Source of the DNA: Rhabdornis inornatus
Taxonomy: Eukaryota > Chordata > Aves > Passeriformes > Rhabdornithidae
Direction of reading: 5' to 3'
Length of the DNA: 64,000 nt
Assembly: GCA_013397075.1 (NCBI GenBank)
Contig: VWZS01009934.1
Span: 4,182,305 to 4,246,304, forward strand
The notes under the pieces were generated by a model. It did no database searches, was not told where the DNA came from, and worked only from the letters and a program-made list of their open reading frames with translations. The translations under genes and the position numbers were made by a program. Within the stretch, counting starts at the first letter, position 1. Each line of letters begins with the position of its first letter. Positions 59,601-62,995 of this stretch are shown here, piece by piece.

Positions 59601-61497
59601 GAATTTAATATAGCTGTCATTTGCTAAGAAACTGCTCTGCTGCAGTACCGTTGAGATCATGTAGTACATATTCTGGAAATTAATATTTGACAGCCAGATG
59701 TGGCCATCTTTTTGCAAGAGCAATACCTAACTTACTGTTTAGTTTTTGATACAGTGTAATTTTGAGTATGGCCATATCGTTCTTGTTTAGTAAGTGTTAT
59801 GCAATATATCAGGGAGTATACATATATTATTTTGGAGACGATACAGAGTTCTGCATCTCTTCTGGCTTTCTACTGAATTTACTTTTACTGCTGTAAACTT
59901 TCAGGTGGCCTATTTATATGCAGCTTCACACTCTATTCCTGCTAAAATTTATGCTTTCTAACATAACGCATGTTACACATTAAATAGTCATACTGATGTC
60001 CTTCACTTTAAAAAATGGATTTTTAAAAAAAAATTAGCTGAGTAAATATCTTCAGCCTGTATATCATAGATGGTTAAAAAGACAGACACTGCAAGATTTG
60101 TTATACAACACTTGGTAGTTGAGTATGAGACATGAAACTCTGATTTGGTTGTATTGCATTGGTGCACTATTGATTGTAGTTCACTATGGTACAATTAGTA
60201 TTTGTTTTCTTGTATTAACCTGAGGAAAAAAACCAGTACAATTCCAGTCTTTATTCTAACTCTGTGTACTCTTATTTCGTTGACCAGGACGTTGTTAAAA
60301 AAAAAATTGCTGGTGTGGTTACTTCAGCACTAAGGATGATACTAGAAAATGAGAATTATGTGTAGGGCAGATATTATGATTTCATATATAGGTAAGGGGT
60401 AGAGTAGAAGTGTAAAAGCACAGACTAATTATGATAGGTTGGATTAGTGCAGAGAAAAGGAGTATGAAAAGGTAGGAACACAGTGAGAAAAAGTAGGGGA
60501 AATAAGCACATTCCAGAGGACTTTGGATAATACTATACACTGTTAAGGAAAGAAAATGGAAGGTATAGTAAAAGCAAACAAAACTGTGTTTTCTTTTTCT
60601 ACTAAGTGATGCCGTGGATAATTCCTTATTTCAGTATGTGCCTGTAACTGCTGGCTGTTTCAGTGCTGGATATTTCTACTGGATGCCATGGAATCCAACA
60701 GACTGCCACTCAGAATTTTCAGCTATTGCTTGTACAGCTTATATTTTAAAATAATTCAGTCTTTAAAATAATTCAGTCTAAGCTTTTGACAAGTAACACC
60801 CATTACATTTGGTATGTTTTTACGTAATCCAAATAGAAGAGGAATTATGTAAAAAACTGTAAAATTTCTAAAATGCTGTTTGAGGATGGACATACTGATT
60901 TACAATAATTCAGCAAAATATTTCTTAATGTGGAGGCAATTAGAAGTAATGGAAATTCATTAGGATGAATTTCAAAAAAGAGTTGGAAATTTTAGTGTAC
61001 TTGTGTGATGTTTGAAGGAAGAAATGTAGTAATTTCCCTCTAAATGAAGTTTATGCACTGTCAGTATTGGCAAGAGGCAGACCAGACTTATAAAGGTAAA
61101 CCAGCAGCAATAAAGTATTGTATCACTTTGTATAATCAGAAGGAAAAAATGTCCTTGAGGATCAAAGTCCTTCAGAAGAAAAATAGATAATAAATCTATA
61201 AAAATAAACTTGATGATGCAGTGCACATCCAGTATAACATTTTGGTGAAAATCCAAACTAGACAAGAATTTGTCCATTTATTTACTTGTTTATTAACAAT
61301 GATAATCAGGTAGTATTTACTTGTTTATTAACAATGATTATGCCCATAATTGCCTTTTTAGATCCTTTCATTACATCGCTGTGCCAGTCCAGTTCAAGCC
61401 AAAGGCAGAAGGAATGTTTGAAGATGTCTTCATTGTGACAACCAAATGTAGCCCAATTAATATTCGGCTGTATGGTAAAGCTATTGCAAACAAATAG
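5457..61497 (+). CDS. CEP192: CEP192 complete coding region (43 coding exons)
   Basis: CEP192 (SPD-2 family) is a pericentriolar scaffold needed for centriole duplication, centrosome maturation and bipolar spindles. It brings PLK4 to centrioles and Aurora A and PLK1 to the pericentriolar material. Joining the exons listed individually below gives 2,513 codons plus TAG, with every boundary GT/AG and in phase. Regions in order: N-terminal block with Thr44 (1-54); acidic DDDIDD block and helix (about 195-245); Aurora-A-binding region (about 421-482); a long low-complexity middle encoded largely by two big exons (629-966 and 1066-1359); then repeated beta-rich SPD-2/PapD-like domains to the C-terminus (about 1360-2513). 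The start is chosen because MEDFR matches the mammalian N-terminus and its context has A at -3 and G at +4. No frameshift or internal stop was found. Exon boundaries come from reading alone. Confidence 0.95.
5700..5763. repeat. AT-rich direct repeats (attaagattaa type)
   Basis: Short imperfect copies of an attaagattaattt-like unit follow one another in intron 2. This is simple low-complexity sequence with no assigned function. Confidence 0.6.
6469..6591 (+). CDS. CEP192: CEP192 exon 3, residues 55-95
   Basis: The acceptor gtttacag and donor gtaagt frame a peptide starting RLPDDCASYLEGKHSPLSG and ending FALCFHDDM. It aligns with the human block after the N-terminal motif (PDIQASYLVEG). It enters and leaves in phase 2. 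Confidence 0.9.
8148..8302 (+). CDS. CEP192: CEP192 exon 4, residues 96-147
   Basis: The acceptor is ctttctag at 8147. The peptide begins EMATQIEEPQPPCVN and ends LPLERLE; human has a similar SPLEQ segment. The donor gtatta at 8303 was preferred over the closer gtacct at 8264 because it keeps that conserved segment and gives the phase (1) needed by the next exon. Sequence is weakly conserved. Confidence 0.8.
9819..9865 (+). CDS. CEP192: CEP192 exon 5, residues 148-163
   Basis: A 47-nt exon with acceptor tgtttcag and donor gtaaaa. With the joined G it reads DLPTGMCFLPNIKNSK. Conservation to human is limited, but phase in (1) and phase out (0) fit both neighbours exactly. Confidence 0.75.
11202..11334 (+). 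CDS. CEP192: CEP192 exon 6, residues 164-207
   Basis: The acceptor is gtttttcacag and the donor gtaggt. It encodes a serine-rich segment containing FLENEKLSSLLSSDEDST, matching human LLENEKL and the acidic run before the PLK4-binding helix. It ends in phase 1. Confidence 0.9.
12215..12366 (+). CDS. CEP192: CEP192 exon 7, residues 208-258 (PLK4-binding region)
   Basis: The exon opens DDDIDDGEFFDNQLEAYFEQ, nearly identical to the human acidic block and helix that bind the basic surface of the cryptic polo box of PLK4 and bring it to the centriole. It then diverges (LIQPEIVRDTN) and ends at LLQ with donor gtaggt at 12367, the same length from the FEQL motif as human to within one residue. Reading through the donor gives a stop at 12424-12426. 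Confidence 0.92.
12946..13032 (+). CDS. CEP192: Candidate CEP192 cassette exon, 29 codons
   Basis: The stretch is open and protein-like, reading FPSYVGSDVNPVQVVWIG, then YSLLQPFMKEG, followed by a consensus donor gtaagt at 13033. Using the acceptor ...catcagag, the 87-nt segment is phase 0 on both sides and can be included or skipped between exons 7 and 8 without a frameshift. The frame stays open back to 12901, and upstream acceptors at 12907, 12922 and 12943 would require phase 1, which the best exon 7 donor does not give (a weak alternative at 12371 would). I do not remember this segment in human CEP192. It may be a lineage-specific or alternative exon, or a chance frame. It is not counted in the 2,513 residues. 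Confidence 0.42.
13504..13644 (+). CDS. CEP192: CEP192 exon 8, residues 259-305
   Basis: The acceptor is tatttaaag and the donor gtatga; it is phase 0 at both ends. The acidic peptide starts ENFQESATHGAVTG and includes SGNASDEDSQSEEITG. It corresponds loosely to the human segment after the PLK4-binding region and is probably disordered. Confidence 0.85.
13900..14230 (+). CDS. CEP192: CEP192 exon 9, residues 306-415
   Basis: The acceptor is tttcaaag and the donor gtagga. A 110-codon low-conservation segment begins NSVTPGDVLDSHMAAELQLD and ends LSLAATDK. The open frame, the phases (0 in, 1 out) and its position before the strongly conserved exon 10 support it. The human counterpart is longer. 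Confidence 0.87.
14559..14699 (+). CDS. CEP192: CEP192 exon 10, residues 416-462 (Aurora A-binding, part 1)
   Basis: The exon begins GDLPHSVVYQNEEGKWVTD and continues LAYYTAF, almost identical to the human segment that wraps around the Aurora A kinase domain where TPX2 would otherwise bind. It ends RRNEEFITG. The acceptor is atcttttag and the donor gtatgt; phase 1 in and out. Together with exon 11 it makes the full docking region. Confidence 0.95.
14764..14788. repeat. T25 homopolymer
   Basis: Twenty-five consecutive T bases in intron 10. Length is likely to vary between individuals and with sequencing method. Confidence 0.9.
14800..17130 (+). other. CEP192: CEP192 intron 10 interior
   Basis: About 2.3 kb of AT-rich intron splitting the Aurora-A-binding region. 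I recognised no repeat family, no RNA gene and no conserved coding frame in it. It ends in the acceptor ttggttttaag. Confidence 0.6.
17131..17195 (+). CDS. CEP192: CEP192 exon 11, residues 463-484 (Aurora A-binding, part 2)
   Basis: A 65-nt exon encoding SEAAAMIAQDEEEFEKAHRL and VQ. It matches the human second helix (IAQDEEEFNKEH) that contacts Aurora A. The acceptor is ttggttttaag and the donor gtaact; phase 1 in, 0 out. Confidence 0.94.
17277..17450 (+). CDS. CEP192: CEP192 exon 12, residues 485-542
   Basis: Contains DASYLRLSLGEFFGQRSEAL and GCLGGGSDVKR, a block nearly invariant against human. The acceptor is gtctgcag and the donor gtatgt; phase 0 at both ends. Only 81 bp of intron separates it from exon 11. 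Confidence 0.95.
18195..18763 (+). mobile_element. Solo LTR of an endogenous retrovirus, sense
   Basis: The element starts TGTGTCCTGGCTTCAG and shows the internal order of a common bird LTR: gacagctgaaccaaactgac, a TATA box (TATAAA, 18460-18465), a polyadenylation signal (ATTAAA, 18637-18642) and the tail gtgtggtacttagtcgctag. No gag, pol or env sequence adjoins it, so it is a recombined solo LTR. It sits in intron 12 about 200 bp before exon 13, in the gene's direction. I could not settle the target-site duplication. The family assignment is from memory. Confidence 0.75.
18967..19093 (+). CDS. CEP192: CEP192 exon 13, residues 543-584
   Basis: Starts PSFGYHIVSPKKRQPVSLLR, matching human PSFGYFIRSPEKREPIALIR. 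Ends QLSEEVYS. The acceptor is tttttatag and the donor gtagtt; phase 0 in, 1 out. Confidence 0.94.
19215..19345 (+). CDS. CEP192: CEP192 exon 14, residues 585-628
   Basis: The joined codon gives EDLEAQTRERANST, corresponding to human GDLNEQSQAQ. The tail is EDATKSKAK. The acceptor is gttgttag, with a second AG two bases later that would break frame; the donor is gtattt. It lies only 121 bp after exon 13. Confidence 0.87.
19815..20390 (-). mobile_element. CR1 LINE fragment, antisense
   Basis: On the + strand this reads as the reverse complement of CR1 reverse-transcriptase coding sequence: a block on the pattern ccaggatgctgctgagcttc, then accaggaccctaaagtcc, then cttgctgaaggtgcactctg and gttgaacagtgctggcccc. 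The minus-strand frames at 19558-19920 and 20178-20630 are remnants of it or overlap it and are not host genes. It is 5'-truncated and decayed. Confidence 0.8.
20954..21968 (+). CDS. CEP192: CEP192 exon 15, residues 629-966 (large exon)
   Basis: A single 1,015-nt exon with acceptor tttgttgcag and donor gtaagt. Conserved islands are SDSVLSISTIANAIANAS, SQLAAMIMALSNKNK, DMEKYLKKT and KHVTFEKL; the rest is polar, low-complexity and poorly conserved, typical of a disordered linker. Phase 0 in, 1 out. Reading through the donor gives a stop almost at once (21974-21976). Confidence 0.95.
22078..22201 (+). CDS. CEP192: CEP192 exon 16, residues 967-1007
   Basis: Contains SFRPSTSPLIHSSPSETSGT, matching human SFRPSTSPLSHSSPSEISGT. 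Several SP and TP sites suggest phosphorylation by mitotic kinases (inference). The acceptor is cttgccag and the donor gtaagt; phase 1 in, 2 out. Confidence 0.94.
23302..23473 (+). CDS. CEP192: CEP192 exon 17, residues 1008-1065
   Basis: Starts GSEMDFSCPSHCQESPC and contains SMSRLTYVSASGS (human GVSRLTYVSEPES). It ends RTYW at donor gtgaga, giving phase 0 as exon 18 requires. The frame stays open past the donor to a TAA at 23555-23557, so retention of intron 17 would end the protein with 27 extra residues. Confidence 0.9.
24766..25648 (+). CDS. CEP192: CEP192 exon 18, residues 1066-1359 (large exon)
   Basis: An 883-nt exon with acceptor tttactag and donor gtaagt. It starts GENTGELSTTIIQASPIP (human SELSTTIIQGSP). 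Further conserved parts are TLLATAPFAQQHLGT and GIPLGPNMDSGF. It is mostly disordered sequence leading to the folded C-terminal array. Phase 0 in, 1 out. Confidence 0.94.
26781..26929 (+). CDS. CEP192: CEP192 exon 19, residues 1360-1409 (start of SPD-2/PapD-like array)
   Basis: Reads GLIKVPEELKFSNACCVGIA, then SQTVLSIYNPSDRWLQVNVG and ILSVSVNGEK, close to human. This is the first strand set of the conserved SPD-2 domain that targets CEP192 to the centrosome. The acceptor is ttcttccgaag and the donor gtaaga; phase 1 in, 0 out. Confidence 0.95.
28508..28738 (+). CDS. CEP192: CEP192 exon 20, residues 1410-1486
   Basis: Starts MDPMKYQCLVFKNKTIVGPY; further on ASRVVLTAVAESPNLE. Beta-strand pattern of the SPD-2 domain, highly similar to human. 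The acceptor is gtttttcag and the donor gtaagt; phase 0 at both ends. Confidence 0.95.
30174..30299 (+). CDS. CEP192: CEP192 exon 21, residues 1487-1528
   Basis: Contains CLDFGDLPFGSWKALPLKLI and NKTHAFMPIRLTINA, the FGD...G motif typical of ASH/PapD-like domains. The acceptor is aaaaccag and the donor gtaagt; phase 0 at both ends. Confidence 0.95.
31273..31407 (+). CDS. CEP192: CEP192 exon 22, residues 1529-1573
   Basis: Starts NAVAWRCFTFSKEPVN and ends VIHASYDGQ; human has NAVAWRCFTFSKE and MMPASYDGQ. The acceptor is tttttggcag and the donor gtgagt; phase 0 at both ends. Confidence 0.95.
31604..31667 (+). CDS. CEP192: CEP192 exon 23, residues 1574-1594
   Basis: A 64-nt exon reading DPEALTVWVLFHAPKKQISC, matching human WVLFHSPKKQIS. 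The acceptor is ctttttcag and the donor gtaaag; phase 0 in, 1 out. Confidence 0.95.
32337..32476 (+). CDS. CEP192: CEP192 exon 24, residues 1595-1641
   Basis: Contains AEEFLARVDVEVDSPGPST and SICLRARAGTARIHIPKDLQ, close to human. The acceptor is ttcctag and the donor gtttgt; phase 1 in, 0 out. Confidence 0.95.
32600..32692 (+). CDS. CEP192: CEP192 exon 25, residues 1642-1672
   Basis: A 93-nt exon with QQLPLENAGNISVHLKVK, matching human QHLPLKNAGNIEVYLDIK; first strands of a PapD-like domain. The acceptor is tttttacag and the donor gtaggt; phase 0 at both ends. Confidence 0.94.
33500..33615 (+). CDS. CEP192: CEP192 exon 26, residues 1673-1710
   Basis: Starts TSDQDSCFAVEPEDLFLLPG and continues REQVVTVQFFPKSP, the typical C-terminal strand pattern of an MSP/PapD-like fold. 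The acceptor is gctttcag and the donor gtaata; phase 0 in, 2 out. Confidence 0.94.
35146..35322 (+). CDS. CEP192: CEP192 exon 27, residues 1711-1769
   Basis: Contains SILKILVLPSGPQFEVMIKG and IPPILSNKQFIAWGAVSLG (human IPSILSNKQFLAWGGVPLG). The acceptor is atttttaaag and the donor gtaagt; phase 2 in and out. Confidence 0.94.
37096..37186 (+). CDS. CEP192: CEP192 exon 28, residues 1770-1800
   Basis: Reads VQKKLVLRNDSPSETQHLRL and LIRGQDQDCFQ; the RLLIRGQDQDCFQ stretch is identical to human. The acceptor is tttttcag and the donor gtgcct; phase 2 in, 0 out. Confidence 0.95.
37892..38068 (+). CDS. CEP192: CEP192 exon 29, residues 1801-1859
   Basis: Contains SIFGSEERLTSSWELKMRP and FTPTRVTCCFAKLEIKHLG, matching human. 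The acceptor is ttttatag and the donor gtaaga; phase 0 at both ends. The 191-codon minus-strand frame over this exon is a shadow. Confidence 0.95.
38563..38823 (+). CDS. CEP192: CEP192 exon 30, residues 1860-1946
   Basis: Starts IPLSGYGGTSNIILENVKKL and has VRNTGSRAAYVKAL, near-identical to human. The acceptor is ctttcccag and the donor gtaagt; phase 0 at both ends. Confidence 0.95.
39030..39139 (+). CDS. CEP192: CEP192 exon 31, residues 1947-1982
   Basis: Starts VITVTWNPMETNFHPSMLVS and ends FFWGDEVSRQQYR (human GGDEISRQQYRR). The acceptor is tttaatcag and the donor gtaaga; phase 0 in, 2 out. Confidence 0.94.
41128..41237 (+). CDS. CEP192: CEP192 exon 32, residues 1983-2019
   Basis: Reads RAVMCKPEVEKRIIPESNLL and ends QGEQLVTE; human has KPEMIKQILPEHSVLQ and LLVTE. 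The acceptor is ctctaacag and the donor gtaaga; phase 2 in, 1 out. Confidence 0.94.
41405..41478 (+). mobile_element. LTR 3'-end relic
   Basis: The block ggttttggtgggcacctggc followed by atccagccagggtcaaccca and ending CACA resembles the 3' end of an avian endogenous-retrovirus LTR. Only about 75 bp is recognisable in intron 32. The assignment is from memory of the family. Confidence 0.5.
42432..42573 (+). CDS. CEP192: CEP192 exon 33, residues 2020-2066
   Basis: Contains VCDFPRATNDIHLFYANMQK and VLLSVVGYSTCDQD, matching human NDVQLFYGSM and IILSVIGEF. The acceptor is catttttag and the donor gtactg; phase 1 in, 2 out. Confidence 0.93.
42640..42800 (+). mobile_element. CR1 LINE 3' end fragment, sense
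   Basis: A decayed CR1 end in intron 33: tttggaacaggttgctcaga, then gaaattaaaaacctggctgg, then gttggactgggtgatctcca and agtccttcctgattt, following the CR1 3' consensus order. It starts about 65 bp after exon 33. Confidence 0.75.
43147..43316 (+). CDS. CEP192: CEP192 exon 34, residues 2067-2123
   Basis: Contains ATLDVLPVKGPQGTLS and WAVTPEYLTFISPSIG (human LDVLPVKGPQG, WTVLPEHLILVAPS). The acceptor is tattttcag and the donor gtaagt; phase 2 in, 1 out. Confidence 0.95.
43632..43755 (+). CDS. CEP192: CEP192 exon 35, residues 2124-2164
   Basis: Contains VQILNNSSRTLTFELSWPAH and CLTITPQHGAVEPE, close to human (FELCWPAHCLTVTPQHG). The acceptor is gtgttacag and the donor gtaagt; phase 1 in, 2 out. 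Confidence 0.95.
44300..44356. repeat. T-rich tract ending in T24
   Basis: A (T)nA tract in intron 35 ending in 24 T bases; possibly the tail of a retroposon, but no element body was recognised next to it. Confidence 0.8.
45559..45664 (+). CDS. CEP192: CEP192 exon 36, residues 2165-2200
   Basis: Contains GSTLILVSPNPSLATRPTLI and PWSGLIYIHCDNGLK; human has FPWSGLIYIHCDDGQK. The acceptor is ttttttttag and the donor gtatgt; phase 2 in, 0 out. Confidence 0.95.
47039..47243 (+). CDS. CEP192: CEP192 exon 37, residues 2201-2268
   Basis: Starts FIKVLIQEAVAQSVSG and ends KNKNIVFPKTRPGQSS (human NKSITFPTTEPGETS). The acceptor is gtgcgaaag at 47038, with its pyrimidine run 12-20 bases upstream. No other upstream AG keeps frame. 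The protein is one Lys shorter here than human as remembered, so the acceptor may have moved by a codon. The donor is gtaaga; phase 0 in, 1 out. Confidence 0.85.
47436..47623. repeat. Homopyrimidine tandem repeat, 12 x 15 bp
   Basis: Twelve identical copies of CTCCCTTTTTTCCTT occupy 47438-47617, with a partial copy to 47623. The + strand is purely C/T for 188 bases (47436-47623). It lies in intron 37, about 190 bp after exon 37. The long frames translated from it on both strands (for example the EKEKRE repeat on the minus strand) are artefacts of the repeat. Confidence 0.97.
48668..48747 (+). CDS. CEP192: CEP192 exon 38, residues 2269-2295
   Basis: Reads ENYLEMENKGNENLKWILSS and FAPPYIK, matching human SYLELENHGTTDVKWHLSS and LAPPYVK. 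The acceptor is ctcttttag and the donor gtgagt; phase 1 in, 0 out. Confidence 0.95.
49611..49706 (+). CDS. CEP192: CEP192 exon 39, residues 2296-2327
   Basis: Starts DVDGSGCVYRVPYSSFGFSH and ends ISGTLEVHGQEK (human ISGLLESHGIQK). The acceptor is atttgcag and the donor gtaaac; phase 0 at both ends. Confidence 0.94.
51223..51342 (+). CDS. CEP192: CEP192 exon 40, residues 2328-2367
   Basis: Starts VAVIFSPRNKGDYSQFWDLE and ends RLKIQLSGN (human ITFLPRGRGDYAQFWDVE, FQLSGQ). The acceptor follows a roughly 45-nt pyrimidine-rich run ending ttggtag; the donor is gtgagt. Phase 0 at both ends. Confidence 0.95.
51343..55106 (+). other. CEP192: CEP192 intron 40
   Basis: A 3.8-kb AT-rich intron. It contains simple attaat-rich sequence near 52370-52430 but no repeat family or RNA gene I could recognise. 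Its short frames (for example 53191-53517, + strand) show no conserved motif. Confidence 0.65.
55107..55228 (+). CDS. CEP192: CEP192 exon 41, residues 2368-2407 (linker)
   Basis: A polar, charged linker starting STKAEKETPVVRSSSS and ending EGQPKRI. It occupies the place of the divergent human linker between the last two PapD-like domains. Acceptor (ccaatag), donor (gtacgt) and phases (0 in, 2 out) fit, though conservation is low. Confidence 0.87.
55330..55487 (+). mobile_element. CR1 LINE 3' end fragment, sense
   Basis: Terminal CR1 sequence in intron 41: gagcaagaggttgaactaga, then caccatctgagtatcttctg, ending gatcctatgattctatg, the usual CR1 terminus with its short repeat. The portion upstream of about 55330 is too diverged to bound. 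Confidence 0.75.
56120..56243 (+). CDS. CEP192: CEP192 exon 42, residues 2408-2449
   Basis: Contains GIYAPEDVYVFPLTRVGETS and TLKVHLRNNSCATHM, close to human GVYAPEDVYRFRPTSVGES and LKVNLRNNSFITHS. The acceptor is tcaaatcag and the donor gtaagt; phase 2 in, 0 out. Confidence 0.95.
56727..56785 (+). CDS. CEP192: CEP192 exon 43, residues 2450-2468
   Basis: A 59-nt exon reading VKFVNPKEPFYIKHLKYSL; human is LKFLSPREPFYVKHSKYSL. The acceptor is aaattacag and the donor gtgagt; phase 0 in, 2 out. Confidence 0.95.
56986..57326 (+). CDS. CEP192: Candidate alternative last exon of CEP192
   Basis: A pyrimidine-rich run followed by ctctgaagcag ends at 56985. Splicing exon 43 (phase 2) here would make an Arg codon and then an open frame of 110 codons starting MSPHSYFCICQ and ending at TGA (57317-57319); an AATAAA follows at once (57321-57326). 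The frame contains a strongly hydrophobic stretch (LFLTVLLLLMLSLMLHV) that could span a membrane. It would replace the last 45 residues of the normal protein. I know of no family match. It could be chance: the acceptor, phase, frame and signal agree, but only transcripts can confirm it. Confidence 0.33.
57330..61280 (+). other. CEP192: CEP192 intron 43, distal part
   Basis: About 4 kb of AT-rich intron before the last exon, the largest intron of the gene when the preceding segment is included. It has homopolymer runs (T near 58690) and a short tandem duplication (60744-60778). No repeat family, RNA gene or convincing coding frame was recognised. Confidence 0.65.
61281..61338 (+). repeat. 23-bp direct repeat before the last exon
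   Basis: The 23-bp block beginning tttacttgtttattaacaat is present at 61281-61303 and again at 61316-61338. Each copy holds TATTAAC, which fits a branch-point sequence, 25-65 bases from the exon 44 acceptor. Confidence 0.9.
61362..61497 (+). CDS. CEP192: CEP192 exon 44, residues 2469-2513 and stop
   Basis: The joined codon starts RSFHYIAVPVQFKPKAEGMF; the end is RLYGKAIANK then TAG (61495-61497). Human has HYINMPVQFKPKSAGKF and IRLIGEALGKN. This completes the last PapD-like domain. The acceptor is gcctttttag; phase 2 in. Confidence 0.96.
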
Positions 61498-61855
61498 AAC
61501 AGTTTTTTAACTGTTTATAAGAATTTATAACAGTTCATACCATTTAAAATATTCAGACATTTGCTACTACATTTCCATACTAATGTCCTACTTGTTTTGC
61601 CCTGTGATGCTGCTTTGATGAAAAGTCTTCTGTAAGATAAATTATGGTGCTTGTTTTACAAATCTGTTTTGATACTAAAAACATTGAGAAATAACATTAT
61701 ATGTTTTAAAGTTATCGTTTTATAATTTATGTTTCTGCACTTTTAAAGCAAATGGAAGTTTTGTATTTTTGCATTTATTAGAAATAGCTAGATACTGATA
61801 TATTTTATTTTAAGCATTGTAAATTCAGAAATAAAATCTATGTGTAAGCAGTTGA
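61498..61855 (+). other. CEP192: CEP192 3' untranslated region
   Basis: AT-rich sequence from the stop codon to the first canonical polyadenylation signal at 61830-61835. The end is set about 20 bases past that signal and is inferred. Confidence 0.7.
61830..61835 (+). promoter_or_regulatory. CEP192: CEP192 polyadenylation signal AATAAA
   Basis: Canonical hexamer 333 nt after the stop codon, the first in the 3' UTR, followed by a T/G-containing stretch. Confidence 0.75.
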
Positions 61856-62513
61856 TTCTACCTGATTTCTGTGTTAGAGAGAGGGATCAAGCTGCCTCCT
61901 CTTAGACAATGCTAAATTTTTGGCGGGCTGTGAGGGAACAGGGGGAGGCATTGCCATCCAGAAGCTGACCTGCTAATACCACATTTCCATGAGGTAATGC
62001 TGGGATCTGACAATCAGCCCCTACCTTTTTACACAGTTCAGTGGCAGGCATAAGCATTGTTTTTAACAATGTGAAAACAATGGAAATTTTAACATGAGCA
62101 ATAGTGCCTTCAGCCTTCTAGAATTAATGCATCTTACCCAGTGTTCTGTCTCTGAAAGTCACACCAACACGTTACTTTGAGAAATGTCTGCTTACTGGTT
62201 CAATTCCATTTCCTCAGTATCTGCCACCAGATGAGTAAGGATGGGAGGTAGAATCCCACCTATGCTTTTTTTTTTTTTTTGCATTTATTGGCCTGTTTGC
62301 ACATTCACCTGTTCACATTTTTTAACCCTTTTGGCACTGTTTCCTCAGCTCCACGTGGTAGCAAGCTCTAAAAGTTCACTGTATATTCTTTTAACAAAAT
62401 TTGTCTTTTCTGTGATAAACTGGATTATTTCTGATTTGAGTACGCTCCAGTTCTTATGTTGTAGGAGTCATTGAACAACAGTTCCACTATCCCCTTACCC
62501 ATTGCTACCGTGT
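61856..62513. other. Intergenic DNA downstream of CEP192
   Basis: No gene or repeat recognised. It contains a T run (about 62265-62280). The 77-codon + frame at 62241-62474 overlaps low-complexity sequence and has no recognisable motif. Confidence 0.6.
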
Positions 62514-62995
62514 CATAGAATCATAGAATAGTTTGGGTTGGAAGGGAGCTTTAAAGGTCATCTTATCCACCACCCCTGCTATGGACAGGAACAACTTTAA
62601 CTAGGCCAGGTTGTTCAGAGCCTCATCTAATCTGACATGAAATATAGTTTCCATGGATAGGATGTCTTCCACTATTCTGGGCAACCTGTTCCCAGGATAT
62701 AATTGGCTTCCTGGGCTCCAAGTGCACATTGCCAGCTCATGTGCAGCCTCTCTCTCACCAGCACCCCCAAATTGTCCTTGACAGGACTGCTCTTGATCTG
62801 TTCATTCCTGTGAATGATATTGGGGCTTGCTCTGACCTGGATGTGGCCCCTTGCACTTGGTCTTGTTAAACCTCAGGAGACTTCCATGGGCCCACTTCTT
62901 GAGCTTGTCCAGGTCCCCCTGGATAGTATCCCATCCTTCAGGTGTGTCAGCTGCACTGCAAATGACCTGTCCTCATTATCCAAGGGAATCCTGAT
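62514..62995 (-). mobile_element. CR1 LINE fragment, antisense
   Basis: The + strand starts with the reverse complement of the CR1 terminus (catagaatcatagaatagtt, then tgggttggaagggagctt) and continues through gccaggttgttcagagcctc, gggcaacctgttcccagga, and further inside ccttgcacttggtcttgtta and gagcttgtccaggtccccct. About 480 bp of 3' CR1 in opposite orientation to CEP192, possibly two joined pieces with a break near 62700. Confidence 0.82.
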
